NCBI GenBank assembly: GCA_900167925.1
Contig: FUZM01000006.1
Coordinates: 50,063-114,062, forward strand
Direction of reading: 5' to 3'
Source of the DNA: Bacteroidales bacterium WCE2008
Lineage (GTDB): Bacteria > Bacteroidota > Bacteroidia > Bacteroidales > UBA932
DNA length: 64,000 nucleotides
Of this stretch, positions 1-8,926 are shown piece after piece. Under the pieces are notes generated by a model, which saw only the letters and a list, made by a program, of their open reading frames with translations, searched no databases and had not been told where the DNA came from. A program made the translations under genes and the position numbers. Position 1 is the first letter of the stretch. The number at the start of each line of letters is the position of its first letter.

Positions 1-2
1 CC

Positions 3-1733
3 GTTACCGCTGAAGGAAACATGATTTCTGCAGACGGCTACGCGCCATATCATTCTTATCCGTCATACTACCGTCACGACATCTTCAGCGATCCGGCCCG
101 GGGAACCCGCTTCAGCACCCGCATCCAGGTGCACCAGAAGGGCGGCAGCTGCCAGACTGACGGCGAGACACTCCGGCTGGAGGGAAGCACCGAGGCGCTG
201 ATTCTCGTATCGATTGCCACCAGTTTCAACGGCTTCGACAAAGATTCCGCCACTGAAGGCCGCGACAACAATGCGCTCGCAGAGGCTGCCATCAGAAATG
301 CCTCCGCGACTTCATATGCAAAACTGCTGAAGAGACATGTCTCCGACTACCGCAGCTATTTCGACCGCCTGAGCCTTGATCTCGGAACTACCGCCGACAG
401 CATCAAGGCCCTGCCTACCGATGTCCAGCTGAAGCTCTACACCGACGAGGCGCAGGCCAATCCCGAGCTCGAAGCGCTCTACTTCCAGTACGGCCGCTAC
501 CTGTTGATCAGCAGCTCCCGTACCGAGGGCGTTCCGGCCAATCTCCAGGGACTCTGGAACGAGAGCATGATGCCGCCATGGTGCAGCAGCTATACTTCCA
601 ACATCAATGTCGAAGAAAACTACTGGCCGGCCGAAACCGCCAATCTCGGCGACCTGCAGGAGATCGCCCTGCTAAACTACATCGACAACGTCGCTGTCGG
701 GGGCTCCTACTCGGCCGCCCGCTACTACGGCATCGACAGAGGCTGGTGCATGTCCCATAACAGCGATATCTGGGCCATGTCATCGCCTGTCGGACTCGAG
801 ACCGGCGATCCTTCATGGGCCAACTGGAACATGGGCGGAGCCTGGCTTTCGACCCATATCTGGGAGCATTATCTCTTCTCCAGGGACATCGAATCGCTGC
901 GCCGGCACTATCCGGCGCTCAAGGGGGCGGCCGAGTTCTGTCTCGACTGGCTTGTCGAGAAGGACGGCGAACTCGTGACCTCCCCGTCGACCTCCCCTGA
1001 GAACTTCTATCTTACAGACAGCGGCTACCGCGGAGCTACCCTCTACGGAGCTACCGCCGATCTCGCCATAATCAGGGAGTGTCTGACTGATGCGGTCAGT
1101 GCGGCCGAAGTGCTTGGCGATGATCCGGCCTTCGTCGAGGAGGCCAGGGAAAAGCTGGCCCGGCTGCATCCATATAAGGTCGGCGCTGACGGAAGCCTTC
1201 AGGAATGGTACCACGACTGGAAGGATCCGGAACCATGGCATCGCCACCAGTCGCATCTTATCGGCCTCTATCCGGGCCACCAGATTACTCCGGAAGAGAC
1301 TCCGGAACTGGCTGCGGCGTGTGCAAAGGCTCTGGAGATAAAGGGATTCGAGACTACCGGATGGAGCAGTGGCTGGAGGGTCAATCTGTACGCCCGCCTG
1401 GGGGACGGCAAAGGGGCTTACCGTATGTTCAGAAGACTATTGAAATATGTCAGTCCTGACTGGTACAGAGGCCCGGATGCCCGCAGAGGCGGCGGCACTT
1501 ATCCGAACCTTTTCGATGCGCACAGTCCGTTCCAGATCGACGGCAACTTCGGAGGGGCCTCCGGAGTGCTGGAGATGATTGCGCAGAGTTCGGAGGATGG
1601 TACAATAAAAGAACTTCCGGCTCTCCCTGATGCGTGGAAAGACGGAAGTGTAAAAGGAATGAGATTGCGTAACGGCAAGACTCTCGACATGACCTGGCGC
1701 GACGGCAAGGTCGTCTCAAAGACTATCCGTTAG
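3..1733 (+). CDS. GH95 alpha-L-fucosidase, 5'-truncated by window edge
   Basis: Glycoside hydrolase family 95, which removes terminal alpha-1,2-linked fucose (some members act on galactose) by inversion. The reading frame is open to the window edge, so about 576 C-terminal residues are visible of a family length near 800; the N-terminal beta-sandwich is missing. Counting from the ATG at 21, the GH95 block with NINVEENYW carries Asn194 and Asn196 (the pair that activates water), Glu327 in STSPENF matches the general acid, and Asp507 in FQIDGNFGG is also conserved. The C-terminal beta domain ends TWRDGKVVSKTIR. The gene converges on the next operon with a 9-nt gap. Family assignment is firm; the exact sugar is inferred. 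Secretion cannot be judged without the N-terminus. Confidence 0.93.
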   Translation, partial: VTAEGNMISADGYAPYHSYPSYYRHDIFSDPARGTRFSTRIQVHQKGGSCQTDGETLRLEGSTEALILVSIATSFNGFDKDSATEGRDNNALAEAAIRNASATSYAKLLKRHVSDYRSYFDRLSLDLGTTADSIKALPTDVQLKLYTDEAQANPELEALYFQYGRYLLISSSRTEGVPANLQGLWNESMMPPWCSSYTSNINVEENYWPAETANLGDLQEIALLNYIDNVAVGGSYSAARYYGIDRGWCMSHNSDIWAMSSPVGLETGDPSWANWNMGGAWLSTHIWEHYLFSRDIESLRRHYPALKGAAEFCLDWLVEKDGELVTSPSTSPENFYLTDSGYRGATLYGATADLAIIRECLTDAVSAAEVLGDDPAFVEEAREKLARLHPYKVGADGSLQEWYHDWKDPEPWHRHQSHLIGLYPGHQITPEETPELAAACAKALEIKGFETTGWSSGWRVNLYARLGDGKGAYRMFRRLLKYVSPDWYRGPDARRGGGTYPNLFDAHSPFQIDGNFGGASGVLEMIAQSSEDGTIKELPALPDAWKDGSVKGMRLRNGKTLDMTWRDGKVVSKTIR

Positions 1734-1742
1734 AATCTGCGG

Positions 1743-3839
1743 CTATTTGCAGATGATCACGTTAGGGACGACGCGTTCGCCTTCATGGTCGAACTTCTTG
1801 TTGTCGTATGGATGGTTGATTACGCCGTCGTCTTTGGTCCAGATAGTAGAGGATCCGCCGCCGTCGAAGTTCAGGGCTTCGTAAAGACCGAGAGACTCGC
1901 AGAGGACGGTGAGCTCATGGATGCTCATACCTTCTCCCTGTCCAGGGAAACGTCCGTCAACGACGATGAAATAAAGCCATCCGTCTGCAGTGTATCCCAG
2001 AAGAGTCCTCGGGTGACGCGTGGTATAGAACTTACGGTACAGTCTCGTGCCGTCATCTTCGTATTCCACAGCCTGGCCTTCTTCTATCAGCACCGGACCT
2101 GAGATAATGGCCTCACGCCAGCCCTTGGCAGCCTTGGCGGTTCCAAGAGAATCCACGCTGACGATATCAACTTTGCGGCCCTTCTTGTCCTTGATCATGA
2201 ACATTCCGTTGCAACGGTATGAACCGTCCGTAGTGACATTGCAGAGCACCTTGCCTTCGTCCTTTACATACGTAACAGGCATTAACAGATCTACGTCGAA
2301 GTAACTGCCGTTGATTGCTGCAATCGCACGGGTATTCTCTCCGAACTTGCTGGTTATGGCTGCATTTGGACCGTCGGACTCTACGACGGATACGGTGTGG
2401 GCGTCCATAGGGAAACGGACCATTGAGATGCACTGTGTGCTTCCGAAGACCTTTACAGATGCGGATCCCGCCTCGGCCTTGGTGTCTCCGACCGGTTTCC
2501 AGCCCCAGTCGGTAGCTTTCAGCACGGACAGAGGCTCTGCAACGATGACCTTACGCTTTGATGCGCGTACGATCGGCATATAATGCTCCTTGAAATCATT
2601 CCACCTGTAGTATGGACCACTGACAGCCTCAAGCGGAAGAGTGCCTTCCTGCTCATTCTGGAGCACCTTTACAAGGATGTCTCCCGCATCGTTCCTGTAG
2701 AATACGAGCTGCAGGGACGCTCCCATCGGGATGTTGTAGCTTGGGAAGATATCAAGGCTTTCCTCGAAAGACGAGGTGGTGCGTCCGAACCCGTTTACAT
2801 CAAGAAGGACGAGAAGCGGAGCAATGCCTGAATCATGTCCGAAACGGAGCCTGAGCTGGGTGTCTCCGGAAGCAATGTCCGCGTCGGCGGATTCTATGAT
2901 CTGGCCGAGAGTGAAAGCCGAGTAGTCCAGGATCATGTTCCCTGAACCCTCGTAATTGGCGACAGCTGCGAAGTAGCTTGCTGAGAGGCCCTTCCAAATC
3001 TTGTAGAGCTCCTCGGATGAGAATACGTCATCCAGGCAGCCATGGTCGTCATCGAGGCAGTATGTACATGTGACTGCTCCGTGGAGGGTCTCGACAAACT
3101 TCTCAGGAGTGACTTTCAGGTCCTTCCCGAGCACGTCAGGGCTGACAAAGAATTTACCTGCGATCTCCTTCCATGGAACGTTAGCCTCGAAGTAATCCTT
3201 CACGGCATCCTCGGTAGCCTTGTTGCAGCTGAATCCGCCCTTCATATAGTATGGATTGGAAGAGAGGCTTGGCTGCAGCCAGGAAGCATATTTTGCTGAA
3301 GCGTCTGCATTGAAATCAATGTCCTTGTCCAGAGACTGAAGACTGGAAAGGAAAGACCACATGCTCATGATTACCCTTGCCGATTCGGTAGATACCGCCT
3401 CGACGTGGGTAGGGCCTTCAAACACCTCTGGGAAGCGCTGAAACATGTGTTCAGCTATCTTGCGGTGCTGTTCTTTACCGATGCCGGTAAGATTGCCCTT
3501 GCTATACCTTACTTTCTCGTAGAACTTCTCATAACGGGAGAAAAACTGTTTTCCCTCATCGGTAAGGAGTCCTTTCTCGGCGGACTTGGCAAACCAGTCG
3601 CGGATAGCATCGTACTCGCTGGTGCAATAACGGGCTCCATGTCTGCCGAAATGGCTTACATAGAAGGGTTTGTATCCTTCGGGAGCGGGGGTGAGGGACG
3701 ATGCGTCCTTATAATCATACACATAGAATGAACCTGCTGCCTTGAGCGGGTCATTGACAATGGCTTCTTTGGAGCCCTGCGCGAAGCATAGTTCCAAAGA
3801 ACCCACAACAAAAAGTAAAAGTACGGCTACTTTCTTCAT
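1743..3839 (-). CDS. Secreted fusion: histidine acid phosphatase (MIPP/phytase-like) + phosphodiester glycosidase (NAGPA family)
   Basis: 698 residues with a signal peptide (1-20, ending CFA/Q). Residues about 35-430 are a branch-2 histidine phosphatase: RHGAR at 66-70 holds the nucleophile His, and GHDSG at 334-338 supplies the distal His and proton-donor Asp, as in multiple inositol polyphosphate phosphatases. Residues about 430-698 are a phosphodiester glycosidase domain (DUF2233/NAGPA, the fold of the lysosomal uncovering enzyme): AAINGSYFD near 507-515, VDGRFPGQGEG, then NFDGGGSSTIW near the end. The upstream gene in the same operon, 7 nt away, carries a second copy of this glycosidase domain. 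I infer stepwise action: removal of the sugar cap from a sugar-P-sugar diester, then of the exposed phosphate. The order and the substrate are not shown by sequence. Confidence 0.85.
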   Translation of the reverse strand: MKKVAVLLLFVVGSLELCFAQGSKEAIVNDPLKAAGSFYVYDYKDASSLTPAPEGYKPFYVSHFGRHGARYCTSEYDAIRDWFAKSAEKGLLTDEGKQFFSRYEKFYEKVRYSKGNLTGIGKEQHRKIAEHMFQRFPEVFEGPTHVEAVSTESARVIMSMWSFLSSLQSLDKDIDFNADASAKYASWLQPSLSSNPYYMKGGFSCNKATEDAVKDYFEANVPWKEIAGKFFVSPDVLGKDLKVTPEKFVETLHGAVTCTYCLDDDHGCLDDVFSSEELYKIWKGLSASYFAAVANYEGSGNMILDYSAFTLGQIIESADADIASGDTQLRLRFGHDSGIAPLLVLLDVNGFGRTTSSFEESLDIFPSYNIPMGASLQLVFYRNDAGDILVKVLQNEQEGTLPLEAVSGPYYRWNDFKEHYMPIVRASKRKVIVAEPLSVLKATDWGWKPVGDTKAEAGSASVKVFGSTQCISMVRFPMDAHTVSVVESDGPNAAITSKFGENTRAIAAINGSYFDVDLLMPVTYVKDEGKVLCNVTTDGSYRCNGMFMIKDKKGRKVDIVSVDSLGTAKAAKGWREAIISGPVLIEEGQAVEYEDDGTRLYRKFYTTRHPRTLLGYTADGWLYFIVVDGRFPGQGEGMSIHELTVLCESLGLYEALNFDGGGSSTIWTKDDGVINHPYDNKKFDHEGERVVPNVIICK

Positions 3840-3846
3840 AAAATTT

Positions 3847-6633
3847 TTACTTGATATATATTGCGGTTCCTACGGTACGGAGAGTCGGATTGTCCCAGTT
3901 CATAGGCTTCTCGCAAGGGTGGTTGACGATTCCGTCTACTCCGTATCCGTCAATCCACATTGCGGTTCCGCCGCCTCCGTCGAGGTTGATGGCCTTGTAG
4001 CATCCAAGGCTCTTCATAAGCTTTGCAAGAACAGGAGCCTCCATTCCTACGGCCTGTTTCATCGGATCAGTTGATGTCCAGCGTCCGTCGACCGTCACCT
4101 GGATGACAGTGCTGCCGTCCTCGGTCACACCGATCGCGGTGCGCGGGTGGGTCGTTGCTATGAACTCTTCGTTCATGTCAAACTCCTGTATTACTCCTTC
4201 ATAGACCAGCATAGGTCCTGCGCATCCGACGTTCTGGTTAGGCAGGGCTGCTGCGTCATAGTTGGTAGTCGTGCGCACGATGTCGAATACATTGTCGTCA
4301 ATCGTGATAGCACCTTCCGTGATGTAATAATCCTGGTCGTTTGCCACGCGCTTGGTCACGCCGTCGACGCGTACGTAATGGCAGCATGCCATAGGACCGT
4401 TGGTGGCAACCAGAGGTTCTACGATGTCGCATTTGTCCCTGAGGTCCTGGCCGTTTCCGTAATCGTAGTACATGGCGATCCGGTTCTGGGACGACAGGGT
4501 AGTCTTTACGATATTGATGTTGCGCATCTGACCCTCCCATTGGTCATGGATCTGGGTCCATACGACTCCTTCGCGCAGCACTGTGGTCTTCCATATGGCA
4601 TTGCTGCTCACGATGTCTCCAGTCCATCCGAAGGTATCGTCCGAATAGACGGAAGTTCCGGATGAGCAGTGCTTTCCGTGATAAGCCCAGCGGCCATGGT
4701 CGTTGTCAAAGTTCGTGAGATTAGTGGGAGCAGCGTTGGCTTCAACTTTATCAGTATTGATCCTGACAAGCGGAGCGCTAGTGCTGTTGACGTTAGGATG
4801 GTCGTATTTCTTGCTTGGTACCCAGTATGCAGTGAGCTGCATGCCAGGCTTGCGGTAGTTGTTCTTGAGTACGCAGTTCGGGTGGGCACGGCCGACTACG
4901 GCGCCGCTGCTGTAGTTGCCCAGCGCATATCTGGCAGGAGTTATGACTCCGTTCCATGCTATGCTGTTGGTGATGTGTACGTTAGACGTGTACACCTGGC
5001 CGACCAGTCCGCCTGCGCCGGCAATGTTGCCGGCAGTGATGTTGCCTGAAGCGAAGCACCTGTCAACGGTCACTTTGCTGGTATTCTGGATGGTTCCTGC
5101 GATTCCTCCTGCAAAGCCCCATGCATAGACGTTGCAGCTGGACCAGCAGAGGGTTATGCTGGTAGTTCCTCCCGGCTCAACTATACCCACGATACCTCCA
5201 GCATGGCGTTTGCTTCCATCGATGGTTACGGTTCCGGTAGTATGGCAGCGCTTGATGGTGCCGCCGGAAATGCTGGCCACGAGACCGCCTGCGTAATGAT
5301 CTTTTCCTGTCACGGTCGTGTTCTCGACTGAACAGTCCATGATAGTGAATGCCTTTTCTATATGGCCGATAAGACCGCCGGCGAAGCCTCCTTCGGTATT
5401 GACGGTACTGTTGGTGACCTTAACGCCCTGGACGGTGCTGTTGGCAGTCTTGAGGGTTTTGGCAAGGGCTCCGATGGCGCCGTCGCCCGAAACAGTGGAC
5501 TGGTCGAGCCTGAGGTCATATACTTTTCCGTTGAGGTCGTCGAACAAAGGAGCGTCAAGCTTGGTGATGGTCTTGCCGTTTCCATTGAGATCGACTTTCT
5601 TGGTACATGGTTCCGGATTCAGCGGAGTCCAGTCGATCACATGTACGTCGATGTCATCGACCAGCTTGAAGTATTTGGTCGATCCTGCCGCAAGAAGCCC
5701 GGCCATAGCCTGCATCTGGCGTCTGTCACCGACAAGGTATGGATGAGCCTCGGAACCGTTGTCATCCAGTCCGGCGCTTTTGTTTATGTTTTTGCAATCC
5801 AGGGTGACTGTATGCGACGAGCCGGCAGGGATGGTGGATGCGGAGCCGTGCTTGCGATACGCCGTGTATTTGTTGGTGGCGTTCGTCGATACCTGGAACT
5901 GGTAGAGAATCTCAGTTCCGGCCGGTATGGCAATGTCCCCGGCAGGGAGAGTGGCTGATACCGTGATGGTCTTGCCGTTTCCCGGAACGCCGGGATTGCT
6001 GATGTTTATGGTGAGGGTCTTGCTGCCCCCGAATATCTTTGATGATGCTTTTACAATGATTTTCTGTACGGCATTTGCGATCGAATGATTCGGAAGTTCA
6101 GCCTGTATGGTGAGAGTCGAAGAAGACAGCATTCTTCCTCCGTTGGCTTTTGCCCAGGCCTCGGAGAATACGGCTCCGTCAAACTTGTCGACTCCTTCCA
6201 GCGTGGCAGCATACACCAGATGGTCGGTGCTGCCTATGGCTGTCTGGGTCTGTTCGGTCAGGTCTTTGTCCTTTCCGCTGTTGAGATAGATGTTGTATTT
6301 TACAGATTCCTCCAGTGCTGATACATCGGCTGTGGAGAATGTCGCCGTTGAGTTCCCTTTTTCGGATGAGTAAGAGAATGTCGCAGATCTGGATTCGTCA
6401 TAGGCATCTTTTACGATGATGATGTCAGTTTTTTCCCAGCAGGTCTTAGTTGCGCTGTCAGAATTCAGGTCCGCCTTGGTGATACCCTCAGCGGGGATGG
6501 TAAGTGTAATGCTGGAGGGATGGGCTTCTTTCGCCGAATCATTGATTGTCGGCTCAAGTTCCTTGTCCGTGCAAGCCCCAAGGAGAGCAGCCAGTATCGC
6601 AAAGGCGAGCAGCTGCAAGCAGTTTTTTTTCAT
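3847..6633 (-). CDS. Surface lipoprotein: fimbrillin-like + GLUG beta-helix + phosphodiester glycosidase domain
   Basis: 928 residues from the ATG at 6633; the TTG two codons upstream is a poorer start. A lipoprotein signal ends at LLGAC. Roughly residues 35-280 look like a fimbrillin/Mfa-like beta-sandwich (a SITLTIPAEG strand, then WEKTDIIIVKD). Residues about 290-580 contain repeated GLUG-type motifs (GGLIGHI, GGLVASI, GGIVGIV, GGIAGTI, GGLVGQV), a predicted right-handed beta-helix. Residues about 700-928 are a NAGPA-type phosphodiester glycosidase ending with NLDGGGGTAMW. It sits between a jelly-roll lipoprotein gene (36-nt gap) and the phosphatase fusion gene (7-nt gap), so co-transcription is likely. 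The front domains probably display or bind while the C-terminal domain cleaves sugar-1-phosphodiesters. Confidence 0.8.
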   Translation of the reverse strand: MKKNCLQLLAFAILAALLGACTDKELEPTINDSAKEAHPSSITLTIPAEGITKADLNSDSATKTCWEKTDIIIVKDAYDESRSATFSYSSEKGNSTATFSTADVSALEESVKYNIYLNSGKDKDLTEQTQTAIGSTDHLVYAATLEGVDKFDGAVFSEAWAKANGGRMLSSSTLTIQAELPNHSIANAVQKIIVKASSKIFGGSKTLTINISNPGVPGNGKTITVSATLPAGDIAIPAGTEILYQFQVSTNATNKYTAYRKHGSASTIPAGSSHTVTLDCKNINKSAGLDDNGSEAHPYLVGDRRQMQAMAGLLAAGSTKYFKLVDDIDVHVIDWTPLNPEPCTKKVDLNGNGKTITKLDAPLFDDLNGKVYDLRLDQSTVSGDGAIGALAKTLKTANSTVQGVKVTNSTVNTEGGFAGGLIGHIEKAFTIMDCSVENTTVTGKDHYAGGLVASISGGTIKRCHTTGTVTIDGSKRHAGGIVGIVEPGGTTSITLCWSSCNVYAWGFAGGIAGTIQNTSKVTVDRCFASGNITAGNIAGAGGLVGQVYTSNVHITNSIAWNGVITPARYALGNYSSGAVVGRAHPNCVLKNNYRKPGMQLTAYWVPSKKYDHPNVNSTSAPLVRINTDKVEANAAPTNLTNFDNDHGRWAYHGKHCSSGTSVYSDDTFGWTGDIVSSNAIWKTTVLREGVVWTQIHDQWEGQMRNINIVKTTLSSQNRIAMYYDYGNGQDLRDKCDIVEPLVATNGPMACCHYVRVDGVTKRVANDQDYYITEGAITIDDNVFDIVRTTTNYDAAALPNQNVGCAGPMLVYEGVIQEFDMNEEFIATTHPRTAIGVTEDGSTVIQVTVDGRWTSTDPMKQAVGMEAPVLAKLMKSLGCYKAINLDGGGGTAMWIDGYGVDGIVNHPCEKPMNWDNPTLRTVGTAIYIK

Positions 6634-6669
6634 AATCAATTGGTATTAGTGTTAAAAATGTGTCATGTG

Positions 6670-7443
6670 TTATTCGATTGTGAATTCCCTCAGCAGGCCT
6701 GCGTCACCTTCTGATACGGTGACGACTATTTCTATGTCGTTCTCACCGGTTTTGAGGAATGGACCTATGTTTTTCTTAAGCGATTTTCCGGCAAAATTTG
6801 CGACTTTGGCACCGTTTACCCATACGGCGCATGATTCTCCTTCCCATTCTGTTATCCGAAGGACGCGTCTGCCTATCGTCTCGGGCGCTTCGTACTTGCG
6901 GCTGTAGGATACCTCTCCAGAGTAGAACGGCATCCCTTGTCCGGAAAGCGGGGCGACCTTCAGAGTCTTTGATGGAGCGACGAGCCATTCGGTTTCGTCC
7001 GAAGCAAGCACATTGAAATCTCCCGCGATGCATGCCCGGGATATTTCCCCGTTGCCCTGAAGTTCAATGACATTTTCTCCGTCGAGGACCCTGCCGCCGA
7101 TTACATAGCAGCCGTCGGTTTCGTCAAACATGTGCTGTCTCTTCGATGGCAAGATTTCTTCACCGTTCATCTTTACGGTCCAGTTTGCCGGCCTTTCACA
7201 GACAAAAATCGGGTTGGAGTCGCAGAGACAGTTCTGCGATACGAAACGGTATCGGATTGTGACTTCGTCTGGATCGGAGTTCATCTCGCTGATTTCCAGC
7301 GGAAGTCTGTTGACATCATAGCTTTCCACGCAAATTTCGGACACAGGCTTTATTTCACCAAAACGGCTCCCGCCAGTCTGGCAGGAGTATGATAGGGTGA
7401 ACAATAATAAAATATAAGCGTAGCCGATTAAATTGCGCGGCAT
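6670..7443 (-). CDS. Lipoprotein with beta-sandwich (jelly-roll) sugar-binding-like domains
   Basis: 257 residues. The N-terminal signal has Cys in SYSCQTGG, a lipobox-like site. The C-terminal two-thirds resembles the accessory jelly-roll domains found at the ends of large GH2/GH106-type glycosidases: GQGMPFYSGEVSYSRKYE, then an ITEWEGESCAVWVNGAKVA stretch and GENDIEIVV. No catalytic domain is present, so this may be a free-standing binding protein or a domain split from a glycosidase. It is the first gene of the leftward three-gene operon with the two phosphodiester glycosidases. I cannot assign a ligand. The promoter is not clear; an AT-rich stretch lies at 7450-7545. Confidence 0.6.
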   Translation of the reverse strand: MPRNLIGYAYILLLFTLSYSCQTGGSRFGEIKPVSEICVESYDVNRLPLEISEMNSDPDEVTIRYRFVSQNCLCDSNPIFVCERPANWTVKMNGEEILPSKRQHMFDETDGCYVIGGRVLDGENVIELQGNGEISRACIAGDFNVLASDETEWLVAPSKTLKVAPLSGQGMPFYSGEVSYSRKYEAPETIGRRVLRITEWEGESCAVWVNGAKVANFAGKSLKKNIGPFLKTGENDIEIVVTVSEGDAGLLREFTIE

Positions 7444-7550
7444 GTTATTCCTTTAAAATACTTTTGATATATACTGAAACAAATTTGCGGCGAAGTTGGA
7501 AAAATGCTCAGACATTTCCAAAAATATATGGAAAAAATATAAAGATTTCC

Positions 7551-7592
7551 GCCCTCCCGGATGAGTGGAAAGACGGAAATATAAATGGGTAA
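7551..7592 (+). pseudogene. Possible remnant of a GH95-like gene 3' end
   Basis: Thirteen codons followed by TAA read ALPDEWKDGNING, nearly matching ALPDAWKDGSVKG in the GH95 gene at 1620-1658 (about 80% identical at nucleotide level over 39 bases). Nothing GH95-like is seen upstream within the gap. This could be the scar of a deleted paralogue or of a duplication and inversion that placed the operon at 1743-7443 between the two copies. The match is short, so coincidence or conversion cannot be excluded. Confidence 0.4.
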
Positions 7593-7613
7593 AAAACGTA
7601 TCGTAGAGGTGGG

Positions 7614-8924
7614 CTAAAAGTCTATTTTCTCACCTTTGTAGAAATCAAGGAGCTGGGTCTGGAACAGATGCTCATATCGGGCCTGCGCGAGATCCGATTC
7701 GGCTTTCATGAGTGTGTTCTTCGCCTCATTGAATTCGGTGATAGTGGCCTTGCCTGCCTCATATTTGGCGCTTACCAGCTCGAATGAACTCTCTGCGCTT
7801 TCCTTGACTTCTTCGCTGCTGATGTATTTGTCCCTGGAAGCAATCGCTCCGTACCATGCCTGCTGGATTTCCTTGTAGAGATTCTTGCGGGCATTGTCGA
7901 GCTGGAGTCTCTGGTAGTTGTACTGCAGCTTTGCAGAACGGATATTATTGCGGACCTGGAAGCGGCTGAAGATCGGGATGCTAAGGTTAAGCCCGACATA
8001 TTTACGGAAGTTGTCTCTGGTCTGATCAAGGGCCGACTTAGGAATATCCGAATATATTCCGGAAGCTATGCCTCCCGAAAGGGAGAGGCTTGGATAAAGC
8101 GAACTTTTTGCTACTCCGATTTTGCTCTCGGCGGCTTCGAGTCGTGCTTTTTCGGCAAGGATCGAAGGTTTTATGCCGATAGCTGAAGCGTAGATGTCTT
8201 CGGCGGAACCGATCAGGCGCGCACCTATGGTCTCAGTATCCGGAACCGCCACGTCGAAATCCTCAGGGTCAGAGAGCTCCAGAAGCTGGGTGATATCCAG
8301 AATGGAGAGCTTCAGGTTGTTTGCGGCCTGTGTCTTCTGGTAACGGCTCTGGGCAAGAGCTGCTTTCTGCTGGGCGACCTGTGCGGCAGAGGCCTTCCCG
8401 GTCTCGAACATGTCCTCGAGACGGGCTACCTGCATTGAATCGATGGCAATCTGGTTCTTAGCGACCGAGAGAATCTCCTTGTCGTAGAGAATCTGCACAT
8501 AGGCCTTCGCCACGGCGATGCGGATATCGTCCCTGGCCTTTTCGAGGTCGGCAGTCGCGGCGGCGAGATTCAGCTTGCTGGCTGCGATATCATGTTTTAT
8601 CCTGAAGCCCTGGAATATAGGGACGTCGATTCCGGCACTGGCGCTGGTAGTAGCGGTATAATCAGTGTTGGCATAAATGTTATCTGCATTAAGACCTCGT
8701 CCGAAATTGAATTGCTCCGATACCTGTGCGCTAGCGCCCGGAAGGCGGCTGTTTTTAGCTGTATTGAGCTCAATCTCGTTCTGCATTACGTTCAGCTCGT
8801 TCTGCTTTACGGTGATGTTGTTCTCGAGAGCATAATCGATGCATTGTCTCAGGCTCCAAGGAGTCCCGGCCCATGCTCCGGCTGTTGCGGAGAGAAGGAG
8901 GATAGAGGTTATGACCTTGCGCAT
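7614..8924 (-). CDS. TolC-like outer-membrane efflux channel
   Basis: 436 residues with a signal peptide (1-19, GAWA/G). The sequence begins with the family's TPWSLRQCIDYALENN block and shows the two long coiled-coil repeats typical of OEP proteins, ending QLLDFYKG. It forms the trimeric outer-membrane duct of a tripartite exporter. It is the last gene of a five-gene leftward operon, 2 nt after the membrane-fusion protein gene. Length and order match MacAB-TolC-like systems in Bacteroidetes. The exported substrate is unknown. Confidence 0.93.
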   Translation of the reverse strand: MRKVITSILLLSATAGAWAGTPWSLRQCIDYALENNITVKQNELNVMQNEIELNTAKNSRLPGASAQVSEQFNFGRGLNADNIYANTDYTATTSASAGIDVPIFQGFRIKHDIAASKLNLAAATADLEKARDDIRIAVAKAYVQILYDKEILSVAKNQIAIDSMQVARLEDMFETGKASAAQVAQQKAALAQSRYQKTQAANNLKLSILDITQLLELSDPEDFDVAVPDTETIGARLIGSAEDIYASAIGIKPSILAEKARLEAAESKIGVAKSSLYPSLSLSGGIASGIYSDIPKSALDQTRDNFRKYVGLNLSIPIFSRFQVRNNIRSAKLQYNYQRLQLDNARKNLYKEIQQAWYGAIASRDKYISSEEVKESAESSFELVSAKYEAGKATITEFNEAKNTLMKAESDLAQARYEHLFQTQLLDFYKGEKIDF

Positions 8925-8926
8925 AT

